Shown: positions 23,640 through 35,703, counted from the stretch's first letter. The stretch: 64,000 bases of DNA from Cyrtodaria siliqua (GCA_037043455.1 JAWPHD010010959.1:24187-88186), one strand, 5' to 3'. The notes: generated from the letters alone by a model not told the origin. Program-made: numbers and translations.

Positions 23640-23984
23640 AAAATATTAAACACACATTTTGGGTCACCTGTCTGTCTGTCGTCATCGTCCGCCCGACACA
23701 CTTTAAAATGAAACCAGATCTTGGCCATATCTTGAACAGTATTTGACCTATGTTCATGAAACTTTACACACATCTTCATCATGCCCCGATGAATGTATTT
23801 CTCATTTCCAATAAATCTTGACTTCCATTTCGTCAAGCTCATAACATGGCAACATATTGACCATGGTCATGAAGCTTATACAGTTCTTTCTTATCAATTA
23901 TTACACGTCCGATTGAAAAACTGGACGTATTATAGTATGGGGTTGTCCGTCTGTCCGTCCGTCTGTCCGTCCGTAAACAATTGC
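23640..23984. repeat. Dispersed repeat R2 (TTGACCTATGTTCATGAAA family)
   Basis: TTGGCCATATCTTGAA, TTTGACCTATGTTCATGAAA and ACACATCTTCATC match the tandem units at 28255-28990. It ends in a (GTCCGTCT)n-like tract at 23945-23975. Confidence 0.8.
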
Positions 23985-25047
23985 GTATTCCGGACGACAA
24001 CTCCGAAACCATTACACCTACCTACACTCATAAAACTTCATAGGTATATTGCTCTAGGTGAGAGGAGGATCCATATTGTTTTGGCGTCAGTAGGTCAAAG
24101 GTCAAGGTCGCCGTGACCTTGTATAGAAAAACACATTCCGGATGATAAATTCGAAACCTTAACACATATACGGATTGAACTTTATAGGTACATTGACATA
24201 GGTAAGAGGAAAATCCCTATTGTTTTTGAGGTCATTAGGTCAAAGTTCAAGGTCATCGTGACCTTATACGATGACCTCATATAGAAAAAACACATTCCGG
24301 ATGATAAATTCGGAACCTTAACACCTACACTCATGAAACGTCGTAGGTATATTGCCCTAGGTGAGAGGAATAAACCTATTGCTTTTGGGGCCAGTAGGTC
24401 AAAGGTGAAGGTCACGGTGACCTTATAGGGAAATATGCATTCCGCACAATAACTATAAAACCGTAACACTTACACTCATAAAACTTCAGGGGTACATTAC
24501 ACGCTAGATGAGAGGATGAACCCTATTGCTTTTGGGGTCAGTAGGTCAAAGGTCAAGGTCACTGTTATATTATATAGAAAAAATGCATTCCTCATGATAA
24601 CTTTAAAATCGAAACACTTACACTTTTAAAACTTAATACGGAGAAATCATAGGTACATTGCCCTAGGTGAGGAGGATCCCTATTGTTTTTGTATTCAGTA
24701 GGTCAAAGGTCAAGGTCACCGTGACCTTGTATGGAAATATGCATTCCGGATGATAACTTCGAAGCCATAATACCTACACTCATAAAGCTTTATAGATACA
24801 TTGCCCTAGTTGAGAGGAGAAACCCTATCGCATTTGGGGTCAGTAGGGCAAAGGTTCAAGGTCACAGTGACCTTATACAGAAATGTACATTCCGCACAAT
24901 AACTTCAAAACAGTAACACCTACATTCATAAAACTTCATAGGTACATTGCCGTATTTGAGAGGAGGAACCCTTTTGCTTTTTGGGTCAGTAGGTCAAAGG
25001 TCAAAGTCGTAATCACCTTATATGGAGATATGAATTCCGCAAACCTA
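23985..25047. repeat. ~150-170 bp tandem repeat with receptor-type half-sites
   Basis: About seven units, each with a GCATTCCGGATGATAA-like block, a CACTCATAAAACTTCATAGG block, a GAGAGGA..CCCTATTGCTTTT block and TAGGTCAAAGGTCAAGGTCA with GTGACCTTAT. Exact direct repeats AGGTCAAAGGTCA occur at 24092, 24543, 24700 and 24991. Exact inverted repeats AGGTCANNNTGACCT occur at 24409, 24713 and 24859. Confidence 0.9.
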
Positions 25048-25802
25048 CACTCAATCAATCAAAGTTGTTTTTTTACCCTCACCCTATGGCACTGGACCTT
25101 TTGGCGAGCTTTCAGAAGAAGGTTATGGATGCAGAAGAGTCCGGGTGTAAAAGCTAGCATCCCTCGTCAAAAGTGGTTTACTGTAGAATCGCAGTAGTAG
25201 ATTTATTCGGAGTTAAGAAGTCCAACATAGATAGCCTGTCAATAGGTGATTAAGTTTTTCTCTCGAAGATTAAAGTTGCTGTGGAAGATTATGGCCAATC
25301 GGATTGCCTGAAGAATTGTGACTAGGTCTATCCAATTGCCGGCTCAAAGTCGTCTTATCCAATCAGGAAAGAGGTAATTATCTGCATCCCAAGTAGGTCA
25401 ATCACATCGCTCGTGGAGTCCGTGTTGGTAGATTTGCACGTGGTTATGGCTCCTCCGGAAGCGAGAGAAAGGATGACTCACAGACGATATATAAACATAA
25501 TATCAGATATGGACAGGTCAAAACACCCTATTACTAAAAACCTAACAAGTCGCAAACGTTGGTTGACTCTTGACATTGGGCTTCATCTGCACATGGAATA
25601 GTTTCTGTGGTACAATGATAACGGATGGGCACAAGTGATTTTCTCTGTTCAAAGCTCAGGCGGCGCCGTGGCAAGTCGCGGTCCTGCAGTTTGAGTGATG
25701 ACTTTGGGGTCCGTGTCAGCAAGTTTGAGTACGGGCCCGTAGACTAGCTTAAAACTTAGATTAGGACAGACCATATCTAGAAAGGTGGCATGTAAATATA
25801 AA
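25048..25802. other. Unassigned, possibly old element sequence
   Basis: Less AT-rich than the surroundings, with several short frames on both strands (for example 25413-25601 plus, 25534-25722 minus). None shows a motif I recognise. A degraded retroelement is possible but unsupported. Confidence 0.3.
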
Positions 25803-26290
25803 GAGAAGTATATAGAGACACACCACGCTGTACGCCCGCATTGCCAAGCTCACGCCTATACTGCAGAGAAATTAAAACTGCACAGTAGGCGGGTCTCTCC
25901 ACTGTCACCAAATACAGCGCATGAATATGCGTTGTAGGCAATGGGGCACGCAAATGTATTCCCCCACGGGAGAAAGACTAAAAGGGTGACACAGTTTGGG
26001 AGTACATCGGGTAATGAGATATGTAGGGGTAGGGTAGATGACATAAAAAGGTGGGGTAGACGACATAAATATAAGGAGAAGTATATAGAGACACACCGCG
26101 CTGTGCACCCGCATTGCCAAGCTCACGCCTATACTGCACAGAAAATAAAACTGCACAGTAGGCGGGTCTCTCCATTGGCACCAATAGATTATGCGCTGTA
26201 GGCAATGGGACAAAGTGTACTCTCCCACGGGAGAAAGGCTAAAAGGGTGACACAATGTGGGAGTACAGCGGGGAATGAAATATGTAGGGG
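25803..26290. repeat. Tandem duplication, period 272 bp
   Basis: GAGAAGTATATAGAGACACA at 25803 recurs at 26075. The following blocks (ATTGCCAAGCTCACGCCTAT, CACAGTAGGCGGGTCTCTCC, CCACGGGAGAAAG, AAAAGGGTGACACA) repeat in order with about 10% differences. The unit is unknown. Confidence 0.9.
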
Positions 26291-26534
26291 TATGGTAGAC
26301 TACATATATACATCTATAAAGATATTCTCTATCTATCTATGGATACTGCATCACCCTCTTTCGAAGATTATGTGCAGGTGCGTGTCTGTGCGGTTGTGAG
26401 TAATTTAAAAGATGATAAAAGAAAGAGTGAAATAAGGTGAAGGTGAAATAAAGATGAAAGTGTTATGTATGTTAAAACGTCGATGAAGAACAATGTGATA
26501 TTTAAAAGATAAAAGACAGCGTTTGAATTTATGG

Positions 26535-27275
26535 CATTTGGTGGCTAACTGCAAACTGCCGGCTTGAACGAATCTAAGCTAGGCAGCATGGCAATGTTAG
26601 TCGGCAGGCTGTTCCATTGTACCACAGCAAGCGGAAAGAATGAATATTTGTAATAGTCAACGCGTGTGTGTATTTGACGAAAAGCTAATGGATGTGACAG
26701 TCTAGATAGTCTCATGGGATGCTGGACATATGACGGCATTTGGATGGCAACTAGATATTGAAAAATAGGCAAAGTTGGGAATCAGAACGTCTGTTCTCGA
26801 GAGAGCGCCATTTCAGGTTATTAAGCATAGTTGTGACACTGGATTGATAGGAGAAATCATTGTGTACCCACCTCGCGGCTCTTCTTTGTACCATCTCCAA
26901 CTTGTCTATATTTTGTATAGTATACGGGCTTCACACTGGAGAGGAGTGCTCTATCACTGGGCGGACTAGTGCTTTGTATGCGGTTGCTTTGATACCTGGG
27001 TTTTTGCTTCTGATGTTTCGCTTTATGAATCCCAGAGTTTTGTTACCAGATGTACCTGCCTTCTGAATATGGTTGTTCCAGGTAAGATCGCTGCTGATGT
27101 TGACACCAAGGTATTTGGCACTGCTGACTGTTTCCAGTAATTGACAATGTAGTATGTATATTGATGGGATAGGAGTTTTTGACCGTGTAATTTGAATAAG
27201 AACACGCTTACCTGTATTGAACTCCATATCCCATTCGTCTTCCCAAAGAGAGAGTTTGTTGATGTCTTGCTTTGT
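26535..27275 (-). pseudogene. Degenerate LINE fragment (CR1/Jockey-like RT C-terminus)
   Basis: The minus strand reads a KLSLWEDEWDMEFNTGK-like start near 27275, then SAKYLGVNISSDLTWNNHI, KTLGFIKRNI and AYKALVRPVIEHSS. After a stop or frame change come MVQRRAARW and LENRRSDSQLCLF-like segments, then PLAFRQIHTRVDYYKYSFFP and VVQWNSLP. This order is the C-terminal third of reverse transcriptase plus tail of CR1/Jockey-type LINEs. The catalytic box lies upstream and is missing. The copy is 5'-truncated with at least two disabling changes. Confidence 0.88.
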
Positions 27276-27379
27276 CTCCCTTGTTCCCTAAAGATATATG
27301 CCAATTTTCTCTTGTTCCCTGAAAATAATATTTCCTTGTTCCCTAAAATAAATGGCCATGTTCTCTTGTCCCCCCAACC
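27276..27379. repeat. Short CTTGTTCCCTAAA minisatellite
   Basis: Four or five imperfect copies of CTTGTTCCCTRAAA. The reverse complement of the same motif (GGGGAACA) is arrayed at 33370-33545. Confidence 0.7.
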
Positions 27380-27570
27380 CTGGGAGTCTTACAGCTGGTG
27401 GGAGGTATATATAGTATTGGTTCTACCAGAGTCTGTAGATAGAAAAAGGACCTGGTTCTACTCAAGATGGAAAAAGCGGGTGGTCTGCCTCTACCACAAA
27501 AAATCAACGTCATATATCCTGACATGTGCTAACAATTATGTAAAACACAGTTCAAACAATTTAGCAATGC
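27380..27570 (+). mobile_element. SINE body fragment
   Basis: Contains GGTGGGAGGTATATA, two GGTTCTACY segments, AAAAGCGGGTGGTCTGCCTC, TACCACAAAAAATCAACG and ATGTAAAACACAGTTCAA, the body and 3' end of the 9503-9830 family. The tRNA head is missing. Confidence 0.8.
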
Positions 27571-28254
27571 TTACCCAATTCTGTGTCAGTGCGCATACAT
27601 TGTTTTATTCACACACCGGTAATGAACAAAAAGATTAATTTCTTTTGATATTCAAACAGCAACTTCCATTAATTTTAAGCTTAATAGGTCAGATGTCAAG
27701 GTCAGTTTGACCTGATCATGACAAATTCCTTCCGGGCTGTTATTCACGAATATTTGATATACAGTCTTGAAACGTCATATACGTATAGCAGTTCTCTTGG
27801 TTAAACAACATCCCCTATCAGTTATTTTTTGTTAGAAGGTCAAAGGTAAGAGTTACATTGACCTGACACCTAGGAAATGCTTTTTAACATAAACACTTTA
27901 GGAAACGGGCATATAATGCCCCGTTAGGCGGCTCTCGAGTTATAATACTGTGTACAGTTATTTCATATCAATTATTCAATATAGAGTTATGCCACTTTTT
28001 CATAAAACCTTTAAGATTTAAAAATCTCCCCATAAGTCATGAAAGATTGCACCCTCTATTTTCAAGCAGACGATACAAGCGTTTCGTGAAACAGCGTTCT
28101 AGTTTTTAACAACTTTTGAAATGTCATAATGTTGTATATTGTAAGTGATATTTTGCGTCCTTTCGTAATGTTCAGAAATAAGGAATTATCATAATGGATG
28201 TCTGTGGAATAACGATACGAGTTTTGTGTCTCCTGCATAGCATGATAGACAGTG
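27571..28254. other. Spacer with isolated receptor-motif repeat pieces
   Basis: AGGTCAGTTTGACCT at 27699-27713 and TAGAAGGTCAAAGGTAA at 27833 come from a family also present at 60700-60830. No gene. Confidence 0.5.
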
Positions 28255-28990
28255 ACACCTAGGGATCACTTTGTCCGTCGCCCGTCTGTCGCCGTCCGTC
28301 ACCCGTTACACTTTAACCTGCAATCTAACCTTGGCCATAACTTGAAACCTATTTGACCTATGTTCATGAAATTTCACACACGTCTTTATCTTAACCTATG
28401 GAATGTTGTTACACATGTCCAATAACTCTGACTTTCATTATGGCTTTGTTGTGGCCCTTTCATAAAACTTTAACCTGCGACCTAAAAAAGCTCAGAATTG
28501 GCCATAACTTAAGAAGCATATGACATATGTTCATGAAATTTCACATATATTCATCTTACCACACGGAGTATTGTTACCCAAAACCAATAACGCTGACTTT
28601 CATTTTAACAGAGTTATGTCCCTTTTCATAAAACTTTAACCTGCAACCAAATCAAGCTCTAACTGGCCATATATTGAAAAGAATTTGACCTGTGTTCATG
28701 AAACTGCACACACATCTTCATCTTGACCAAATGAATGTCGTTACACATGTCCAATAACTCTTATTTTGGCCATATTCATAAAACTTTAACCAGCAATCTA
28801 ACATAGTTCATAACTTGGCAAAGTATTGACATATGGTCATGAATCTGTATACAGTTCTTCTTTAATAATCAATTATCTAACGCAGATTTATGCTCCTTTT
28901 CATAAACTTCAACACTGCTTCATAATTCATGAAGAACTGTCTTCGTACTTTATAGTAAGAGTAATTGTACATGCTGAAATAAGCACACGG
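28255..28990. repeat. Dispersed repeat R2, tandem units
   Basis: About four units of roughly 150 bp with CATAAAACTTTAACCTGCAA, TTGGCCATAACTTGAA, TTTGACCTATGTTCATGAAA and CACACATCTTCATCTT. Same family as 23640-23984. Confidence 0.88.
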
Positions 28991-29334
28991 CAGGCGACAC
29001 AAATGTCACCCTTCTAGTGTTATTGAAAAAAAAACACTTAAAATAACAGAAATGTATAATGTACACCATATTTCACTTCAGATCCCAACACAAGAAGAAG
29101 AAAAAAAATACTAGCAATCGGGCAATCCAAATAAAAAAGACGAAGATAAAAAAGAAATATATATGAATCATAACGTCTCCCGATAAAAATAGGGTAGGGA
29201 TAAAAGCCGTACTATAACGGCTCCTGGGAAAAAATGGATAGGGGTAAAAGCCGTACCTAAGCGAACCAATCAAATTAAATTCCTTTGTTCTCACGGTTAA
29301 ACATGCTGTGCTGCTAATGCTAACAGACTTTATT

Positions 29335-29610
29335 AGTCCCCTACCGGTCGTAGACCGGAGGGACTATAGGATTGCACTCCGTCCGTCCGTCCGTCCGTCC
29401 GTCTGTCTGTCTGTCTGTCACACTTCGTTTCCGCTCAATAACTTCAGTTAGGAATGATATGTTGGAATGAAACTGTATGGGTACATAGCTTGTAGGAAAC
29501 GAAAGTTTGGGATTGCAATTGGGGTCACCGGGGTCAAGGTCACTGTTACTAAAAATAGAAAAAAAACGGATTCCACTCAATAACTTCAGCTAAAAATGAG
29601 ATATAAGTGT
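29335..29610. repeat. Dispersed repeat R3 with (GTCC/GTCT)n
   Basis: Starts CCCCTACCGGTCGTAGACCG, continues through a (GTCC)n(GTCT)n run at 29380-29418, then GGGGTCACCGGGGTCAAGGT and TAACTTCAG segments. A fragment of the same family lies at 59140-59230. Confidence 0.75.
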
Positions 29611-29758
29611 AATTAAAGCAAGGGTGAGACTAGAGGGATATTAACTTTGATGTGTAAAACAACAACTGCGAACTGAAACGTAACTTTTACAAACGTACCA
29701 CAGTTGTAATCCAACAATAATTCCCTATGAATTAAACACGATTCTTTAAAAACACTGT

Positions 29759-30437
29759 TCAGTTAAAAAAGAAAGTAGCTGGAGGATAAGGTTCTCCATT
29801 TTTTCGCCTTATTTCACAAATAAATCGTTGCAACCAATAGTCCACCTCCTTATAAGACAGACGTTTTTCAATGTCTATCGAAACGAGAAAACCAGGTTCC
29901 ATCGCGGTTTCTGGTAGACTATTTCGGTGTGCAGCACATTCTTTCCACAGATTGACTACCCAGTTGTTAGATCTTGAAGACAATGAAGTATATTACATGG
30001 CACGGATCTTTTCTGTTTGTCTTTAATGTCGCCGACAGACAGCGGACGGGCAAATCGATCTAAAATACAAGAAAACTAAGTTTCAGGAATGTGTATTGAC
30101 ATTTTCTGCTGGATAGACAGAGAATTTCAGTGACTGACCCATTTCGGATTAGAAACTTAAACATTTCAGCACAACCTTCCAACATCACCAGCGCTTCCCG
30201 TACTATGTAGGCTTTGTAGCAGCGTGAAAAATACATACTTTGTTCTAATGAACCCTGAAGATTTTCCATACTGGTCTCTTTATGTCGGCTGCCATATATT
30301 TGTTGGCGGGCGATGGTGAGTAATTGAGAAACAGTGTAATCTTCGACGCCCGGAACTGAGACTTCAGAAAATATAATATTCTTGTAGAAGTCGCCATCAG
30401 GATCTAGGATATCAAAGTCCGGATTCTGCTCACACAT
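29759..30437 (-). pseudogene. DUF3504-like (Crypton-derived/ZMYM-KIAA1958-like) gene fragment, frameshifted
   Basis: The minus strand has an open segment 30437-30060 (MCEQNPDFDILDPDG...), a plausible 3' splice site (TTTTCTTGTATTTTAG) at about 30060, then RFARPLSVGDIKDKQKRSVP. After a one-base-type frame break near 29985 come RSNNWVVNLWKECAAHRN, YKEVDYWLQRFICEIRRKNG and YPPATF. That order (RF.P....I....VP, W.VN.W..W..HRN, YWL..F..E.R..NG..YPP) is the N-terminal part of the DUF3504 domain, known from Crypton-derived genes such as the ZMYM and KIAA1958 types. The recombinase-like remainder is absent: the frame ends at 29759. The first segment shows no motif I recognise, and its linkage is inferred from strand and the splice signal. 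A dead or 3'-truncated copy is likeliest. Confidence 0.6.
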
Positions 30438-30502
30438 GACTGCAGCCTTCCAAGTAGCTGGCGGCGAAATGAACTGTTAACTCAATTGAGAATTATTTCA
30501 AG

Positions 30503-31004
30503 CCCAGTAATCGACGTCATCAGCAGGTGCACGAGATGATCATCCGTAACGAAGATTTGTCTCGACCTCGGTAAATAAACACACGCATTTCAGCTCTAAT
30601 TCTCAGTCCATAAAGATATAATTATGCCTAAAATATCGCAATCAATGGTACAAAGACTCGGTTAATATTCAATTCTGCTAATACTTAGAGAATTGAGAGC
30701 AGAATCAAAGAAAGTTATTTTAGCGAGATGATTCTCAGCGGAGTTTTTTCATTTTAGCGAGATGATTCTCAGCGGAGTTTTTTTCATTTTTAACTTTCTT
30801 TGATTCTGCTCTCAATTCTCTAAGTATTAGCAGAAGTGAATATTAACCGAGTCTTTTTACCATTGATTGCGATACTTTAGGCATAATTATATCTTTATGG
30901 ACTGAGAATTAGAGCTGAAATGCGTGTGTTTACTTACCGAGTCGAGACAAATCTTCGTTACGGATGATCATCTCGTGCACCTGCTGATGACGTCGATTAC
31001 TGGG
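30503..31004. repeat. Near-perfect palindrome, 215-bp arms
   Basis: 30503-30717 (from CCCAGTAATCGACGTCATCA) is the reverse complement of 30792-31004 with only a handful of mismatches. The 74-bp loop is itself two copies of ATTTTAGCGAGATGATTCTC-AGCGGAG-poly-T. High arm identity suggests recent origin or gene conversion. Confidence 0.93.
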
Positions 31005-31010
31005 TTTGTA

Positions 31011-31370
31011 TTTACGCGCTACGTCATCGTGTATGTGACTTGACTGATGTCCTCCAGCGAGTTTTTTCTCGTTTCGAAGTGTCAATCATAGACCAACGTC
31101 GTGTCTGGACATCAAAGACCGTGCTGGCCTCTTTATGTCGGCTGCCATATATGAAACAGTGTAATCTTCGACGCCCGGAAATGAGACTTCAGAAAATATA
31201 ATATTCTTGTAGAAGTCGTCATCAGGATCTAGGATTTTTATTCATTTATTCTCTTATTTACGCGCTACGTCATCGTGTCTGTGACTTGACTGAGGTCCTC
31301 CAGCGAGTTTTTTCCGCGTTTCGAAGTGTCAATCATAGACCAACGTCGTGGTTGTCTGGACATCAAAAAC
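31011..31370. repeat. Direct repeat enclosing a duplicate of the DUF3504-like exon
   Basis: TTTACGCGCTACGTCATCGT through GGACATCAAA is present at 31011-31119 and 31257-31370. Between them, 31123-31235 copies 30271-30410 of the neighbouring gene fragment, lacking about 25 bp after CTGCCATATAT. Confidence 0.85.
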
Positions 31371-33369
31371 ATAGTGTGCATGGCGTGGTGAAAAGTATGG
31401 CGAACTGTTAATCAGTTATAGCTTTGCTTCGCGTCGCTTGCATTAAGTTCCATAAATTTCAAAATATAAACAGTACTGAACAAATTAACTCAGCACTTAA
31501 AATGCATGTCAATTCCACAGACGAGATACAAAGCCGTGTATGTTCGGGTTCAATGGTAAAGTGACAAAGATATGACCGATAATAATGCTACAAAGTCATT
31601 TGAAGCAAATATGTTGGTAACATACTGTTATAGGTTATCGAAAATCGTTCTTATTTCAATGAAAAGGGAGGTAATTTTAAAATTAACAAATTTGGAATGT
31701 TTTTTGTTTGAAAATAACATTATTATTTTTTATCACGTTTTAGCGTTTTTTATACAATGACAGAATGGGCAATTCTTGTCCATGCCAGATAATACATGTG
31801 TTCAAAGCAATACGTTTCTATAAGAAATAATTTGTTTTTAATATATGGGAGATAATTCTGATACTAAGTAATAATATATAGGCCTAATTTATTTTTAACA
31901 CTCAACTGCATGTCAAAATAAAGAAAGTTACTTCAATTATTTAAAGTGGCAACTGCCATTAAAAATGAGAATGACAGCTGATAAATTGGGTAGTGAACTC
32001 TTTCACTGTTATAGGTCAAGTTGGTTGCACCAATTCGTTTTCCGTTTTGACATATATTACAAAGTCTATTATAAACCCTCTATTAACTGATAAAAAAAAA
32101 CGTTTAGCAATTAAATGACATGGTTATTTCCATTGAACTGATGCTAGGCTATGTGTCGTAGCGGTCATGAACACTGTAATTAAGATAATTATCAAGTATA
32201 TATTTATCAAGTATATATTTATCAAGTTATTTATCAAGTATATATGTATCAAGTATATATGCATCATGATATTCTTTTCAAGCGATACATCTAGCGAATG
32301 TTTTAATTGACTTGCTTTACGAAATGAGAAGTTTATTCAATGTAAGGGAGGTAATTTTGAAATTTAAAACGCTCGTTCGTTATTTCCTTATAATGACAAG
32401 GTTGTTTTTTTGCGGTTTTTAATAATATTAATAGAGACCATTTATTTAATAAAGTGGAACCATTTTCTTGATAATATTCTTATATTTGTATATGAAATAC
32501 TCCAGGGCTCTGTTTTATGAAACTACTTACGATAATTTTTATCGTAATTCAAAATAAAATACCTTCCACCATTTTCTTTAAAAGCATTTAAAGCAAACAA
32601 TGAAGGGTGGAAATATTGCATAAACAATGTATATATTAGATAGTTAAAGAAAATATCTTTATTTGGTAAATTTTGAAATATACCAATACATTTAATAAAT
32701 GATTTTCTATCATAATTGTCGTAAGATGTTTCATAAAACGGACACCCGATGTTTTTAACTAAATGGGAGATAACGCAGATACCTTTAAGTGAGAAAATGA
32801 TGCTAATGTTTTCAGATATTCACATTATAAAATAGCATTAACTTTCCTGATGCTAGTTGTGCAAAATGTAATACTAAAACTAAAGTTATTGCTTTAAGTA
32901 TATTTGCCGTACTAATACTTATTTGCCTTGAGTTACGTTTAGTATAACGGCGCAACCGTTTTTCATCGTTGTATGTGTCAATGTAATTATAAAGATGGTG
33001 ACAATTCATTTATGACTGCGCGAGTAATATAGCATTAGTTAACTTCACGCTATCCTATTAACATCATAGAGCGGCGTCTATGCTCAGTGGCGATTGGCGG
33101 AGACATACTTAATGGGAACATAACAAATATTTCTCTGAAATATAGGTTACATCCGGTTTCGGGTCAAGTTACAAATCTCGGCTTCTATTTGTGGGATATT
33201 GACCAAATGTCATCTTTATGATGCTTTTATCGACCTGATTTAGTTGACATTTTTTGACGATCTGATCTACTTTCTTTTACACATATAGGTCACGAACAGT
33301 TTCCGGTACAACTTCTGGTTCTTAGCTTCTAATGGTGGAATATTGATCAAACTGCATCAGTGAGGGTCT
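31371..33369. other. AT-rich region without recognisable genes
   Basis: Contains a TATCAAGTATATAT short tandem at 32190-32265 and small imperfect repeats. No frame has a recognisable motif. Confidence 0.45.
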
Positions 33370-33545
33370 CCCATGGGTTTTGGGGAACAAAGGAACATGG
33401 CCAATTATTTTTTGGGAACAAGGGAACATTGTCTGTTATTGGTAATATATTTGGGGAACATTGGAAAAATATTTTGGGGAACAAAGCAAAATATTTTTAG
33501 AGAACATTGGGTCATATTTTCAGGGAATAAGGCAACATGGGCCCC
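33370..33545. repeat. GGGGAACA minisatellite
   Basis: Six imperfect units of roughly 25-30 bp, each containing GGGAACA or GGGGAACAW followed by an AT-rich stretch. Reverse-complement relative of 27276-27379. Confidence 0.75.
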
Positions 33546-35074
33546 CCTGGGATGGCATCATCAGTGTCTTCCTCTAAACAAACAGGCATAGCTGGACAAC
33601 ATTTTACGGACCTGACTTTTGCTTCCCTCCGAAATAGCGATATCATATATCCTTGCCTTCTCCGATTTTACGATATTAGGGGCTCGACCATCTAGTTACA
33701 CTTACTAACGTAGTTACATTTAGCAACAAACATAATGTGTCTGCGTTCTTCTATGGCATATGAGACGCCATACGTGACTATATTTTGCAAGATAAATATA
33801 TACGTTGTGTGTAAAATATGTATATTGAATACAAAAATATGTATGATACAGACAAATATATATGTTACTCCGAAAAATATATATTATGTCCCTAAATATA
33901 TATATGATACAGACAAATATATAGGTTACTCCGAAAGATATAGTGTCCTATAGAGAAATTTATATGTTATTCCGAAAAATATATTTGCTTTCTAATATAT
34001 AGTCTCTCTTAATATATATTGAAGATATGTATATATAAAGACCTAAATACTAATTATTGTCAAATATATATATATATTTATATCCGGAAATTCGTCTAAA
34101 GGTCGAATCGAAGTTAAAACTGTACATATATGGATATAAAGTAGAATCAATTTTAAACTCAATTTATTCAACAACGACAGTATATTTTTTTTATAATATT
34201 TGCAAATTACAATTGAAATAAATATATGATTCGTTTTCAAAAAGATGTTTTTTAAATAGGGTGAACAACGAAAGAAATTCGACTCTATGGCTAATAAAAA
34301 ATTCGACTTTAAGTTTTAGTCACATATAGTTCGACCTTACGCAATTTTAACTGTAAATCAGACTTGTAGTCCAATCAAACATATATATTGTACAAGATCT
34401 GACAATGTGACTTCATTTACACGGAATAATAACTGTTTATTATATAAGTATTTTTTATCCGTTTGTCATAGGGTGCATTTTACTTTGTTATAAATAAAAT
34501 GCTTAGTTGCTTCTGTCCTTTAGCTCATCTATCTCAAAATACAAAAGTAAGAAGCATTTGGTGGTTGTTATCCTTTACTGTGGACGTCGATATTCTGGAC
34601 AAGTACAATGCTTCATTGCACTTGTCATTTGGATATTGACGTATAATATCTATGATATGATTATTCTTGTGTTTCCAGGTTAGTAATTATGTATATGTAC
34701 TTCTCACTTCATAGCAATTGTGATTCAGGATAAGGTTCATTATTTGTCAGTTTGTATTAATGAACTAGCAACTTAGAACATTATTTTATATGAATACTGT
34801 ATATTGTAATCATTGTTATATTCGCTATATTCATGGCACTTGACAATTGGATATTGATGACACGTCTCGAATAAATATAATATCTATCATATGATTATTC
34901 TTGTGTTTCCAGCTCACTGTTGAGTTCACCATTCTCCAAAACAAAAAATCCACTCATGAATGCGTGTATACTGGGTTACACAATACGCATATGGAAACCC
35001 AACACGTTGTCATTTACATATATCTAATGCCAAATTACCTTATACTGATTTCAAAAGTTGTATTATGTTATATT
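33546..35074. other. AT-rich region with small tandem and direct repeats
   Basis: 33785-33990 has repeated ATATGATACAGACAAATATA and TTACTCCGAAARATATA blocks. A segment of about 85 bp ending TGATTATTCTTGTGTTTCCAG is present at about 34610-34680 and 34830-34912. No gene recognised. Confidence 0.5.
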
Positions 35075-35645
35075 CATAACTCTTGGCAAGACACTTGGGA
35101 TTTGTTAGTTAACAATAAACTCAATTCAATTAAACCGTTACTCGGAGAATGGCGTTCTTCTAGTAGATCCATTCGTCGAGAAGAAGTTGTCCTAGCCCGG
35201 TGCAGAATAGGGCATACACGTTATACTCATTCATATTTATTACAAGGTGAGCAATTACCAGAATGTATACCCTGCTTTGCACCGTTAACGGTCAAACACA
35301 TCTTGTTGGAATATGTAGACTTTGATCCTATGCGTCAAAGGTACTACAATGTTAATACTATGACAGAGTTATTTGATACTGTAGATTTTAGTCTTGTTTT
35401 AGATTTCCTGAAGGAAATCAGGCTATATAAATCATTATAATATGTTCATATATATATTTACTTATTTATATACCCGTTTTCGGGCATTTGTTGATTTACA
35501 TATATAGTTTATATTACTACCATATCATCCCTTATTTGTAAATAGTTTTATCTTTATATATTTACATTAATTTTTAATTACTACTTCATTTCAGTTTTTA
35601 TGTGTAGACTTGCCGTAAAACACCATTCATTCATTCATTGCAACA
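35075..35645 (+). pseudogene. LINE 3' end (post-RNase H C-terminal domain and tail)
   Basis: The frame ending at 35440 carries SWQDTWDLLVNNKLNSIKPL, LGEWRSSSRSIRREEVVLAR, RIGHTRYTHSYLLQGE, CIPCFAPLTVKHILLE and a final hydrophobic segment. This is the cysteine/histidine C-terminal domain that follows RNase H in I/Jockey/R1-group LINEs of invertebrates. Everything upstream is absent, and the first ~58 codons of the open frame are unrelated. A 3' UTR of about 190 bp ends CTTGCCGTAAAACACC followed by (ATTC)n at 35624-35638, typical of a LINE tail. A short 5'-truncated insertion; its remaining frame is intact. Confidence 0.85.
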
Positions 35646-35703
35646 ACAACAACTACTACTACTACTACTGCTACTGTTACTGCTACTAGCAGTAGTAGTA
35701 GTA
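35646..35703. repeat. CAA/CTA trinucleotide repeat
   Basis: (CAA)n(CTA)n followed by (AGT)n, immediately after the LINE tail. Confidence 0.85.

Noticed and set aside
25413..25722. Possible retroelement polymerase or recombinase fragment
   Set aside because: Peptides on both strands lacked any motif I could name; not enough evidence to call.
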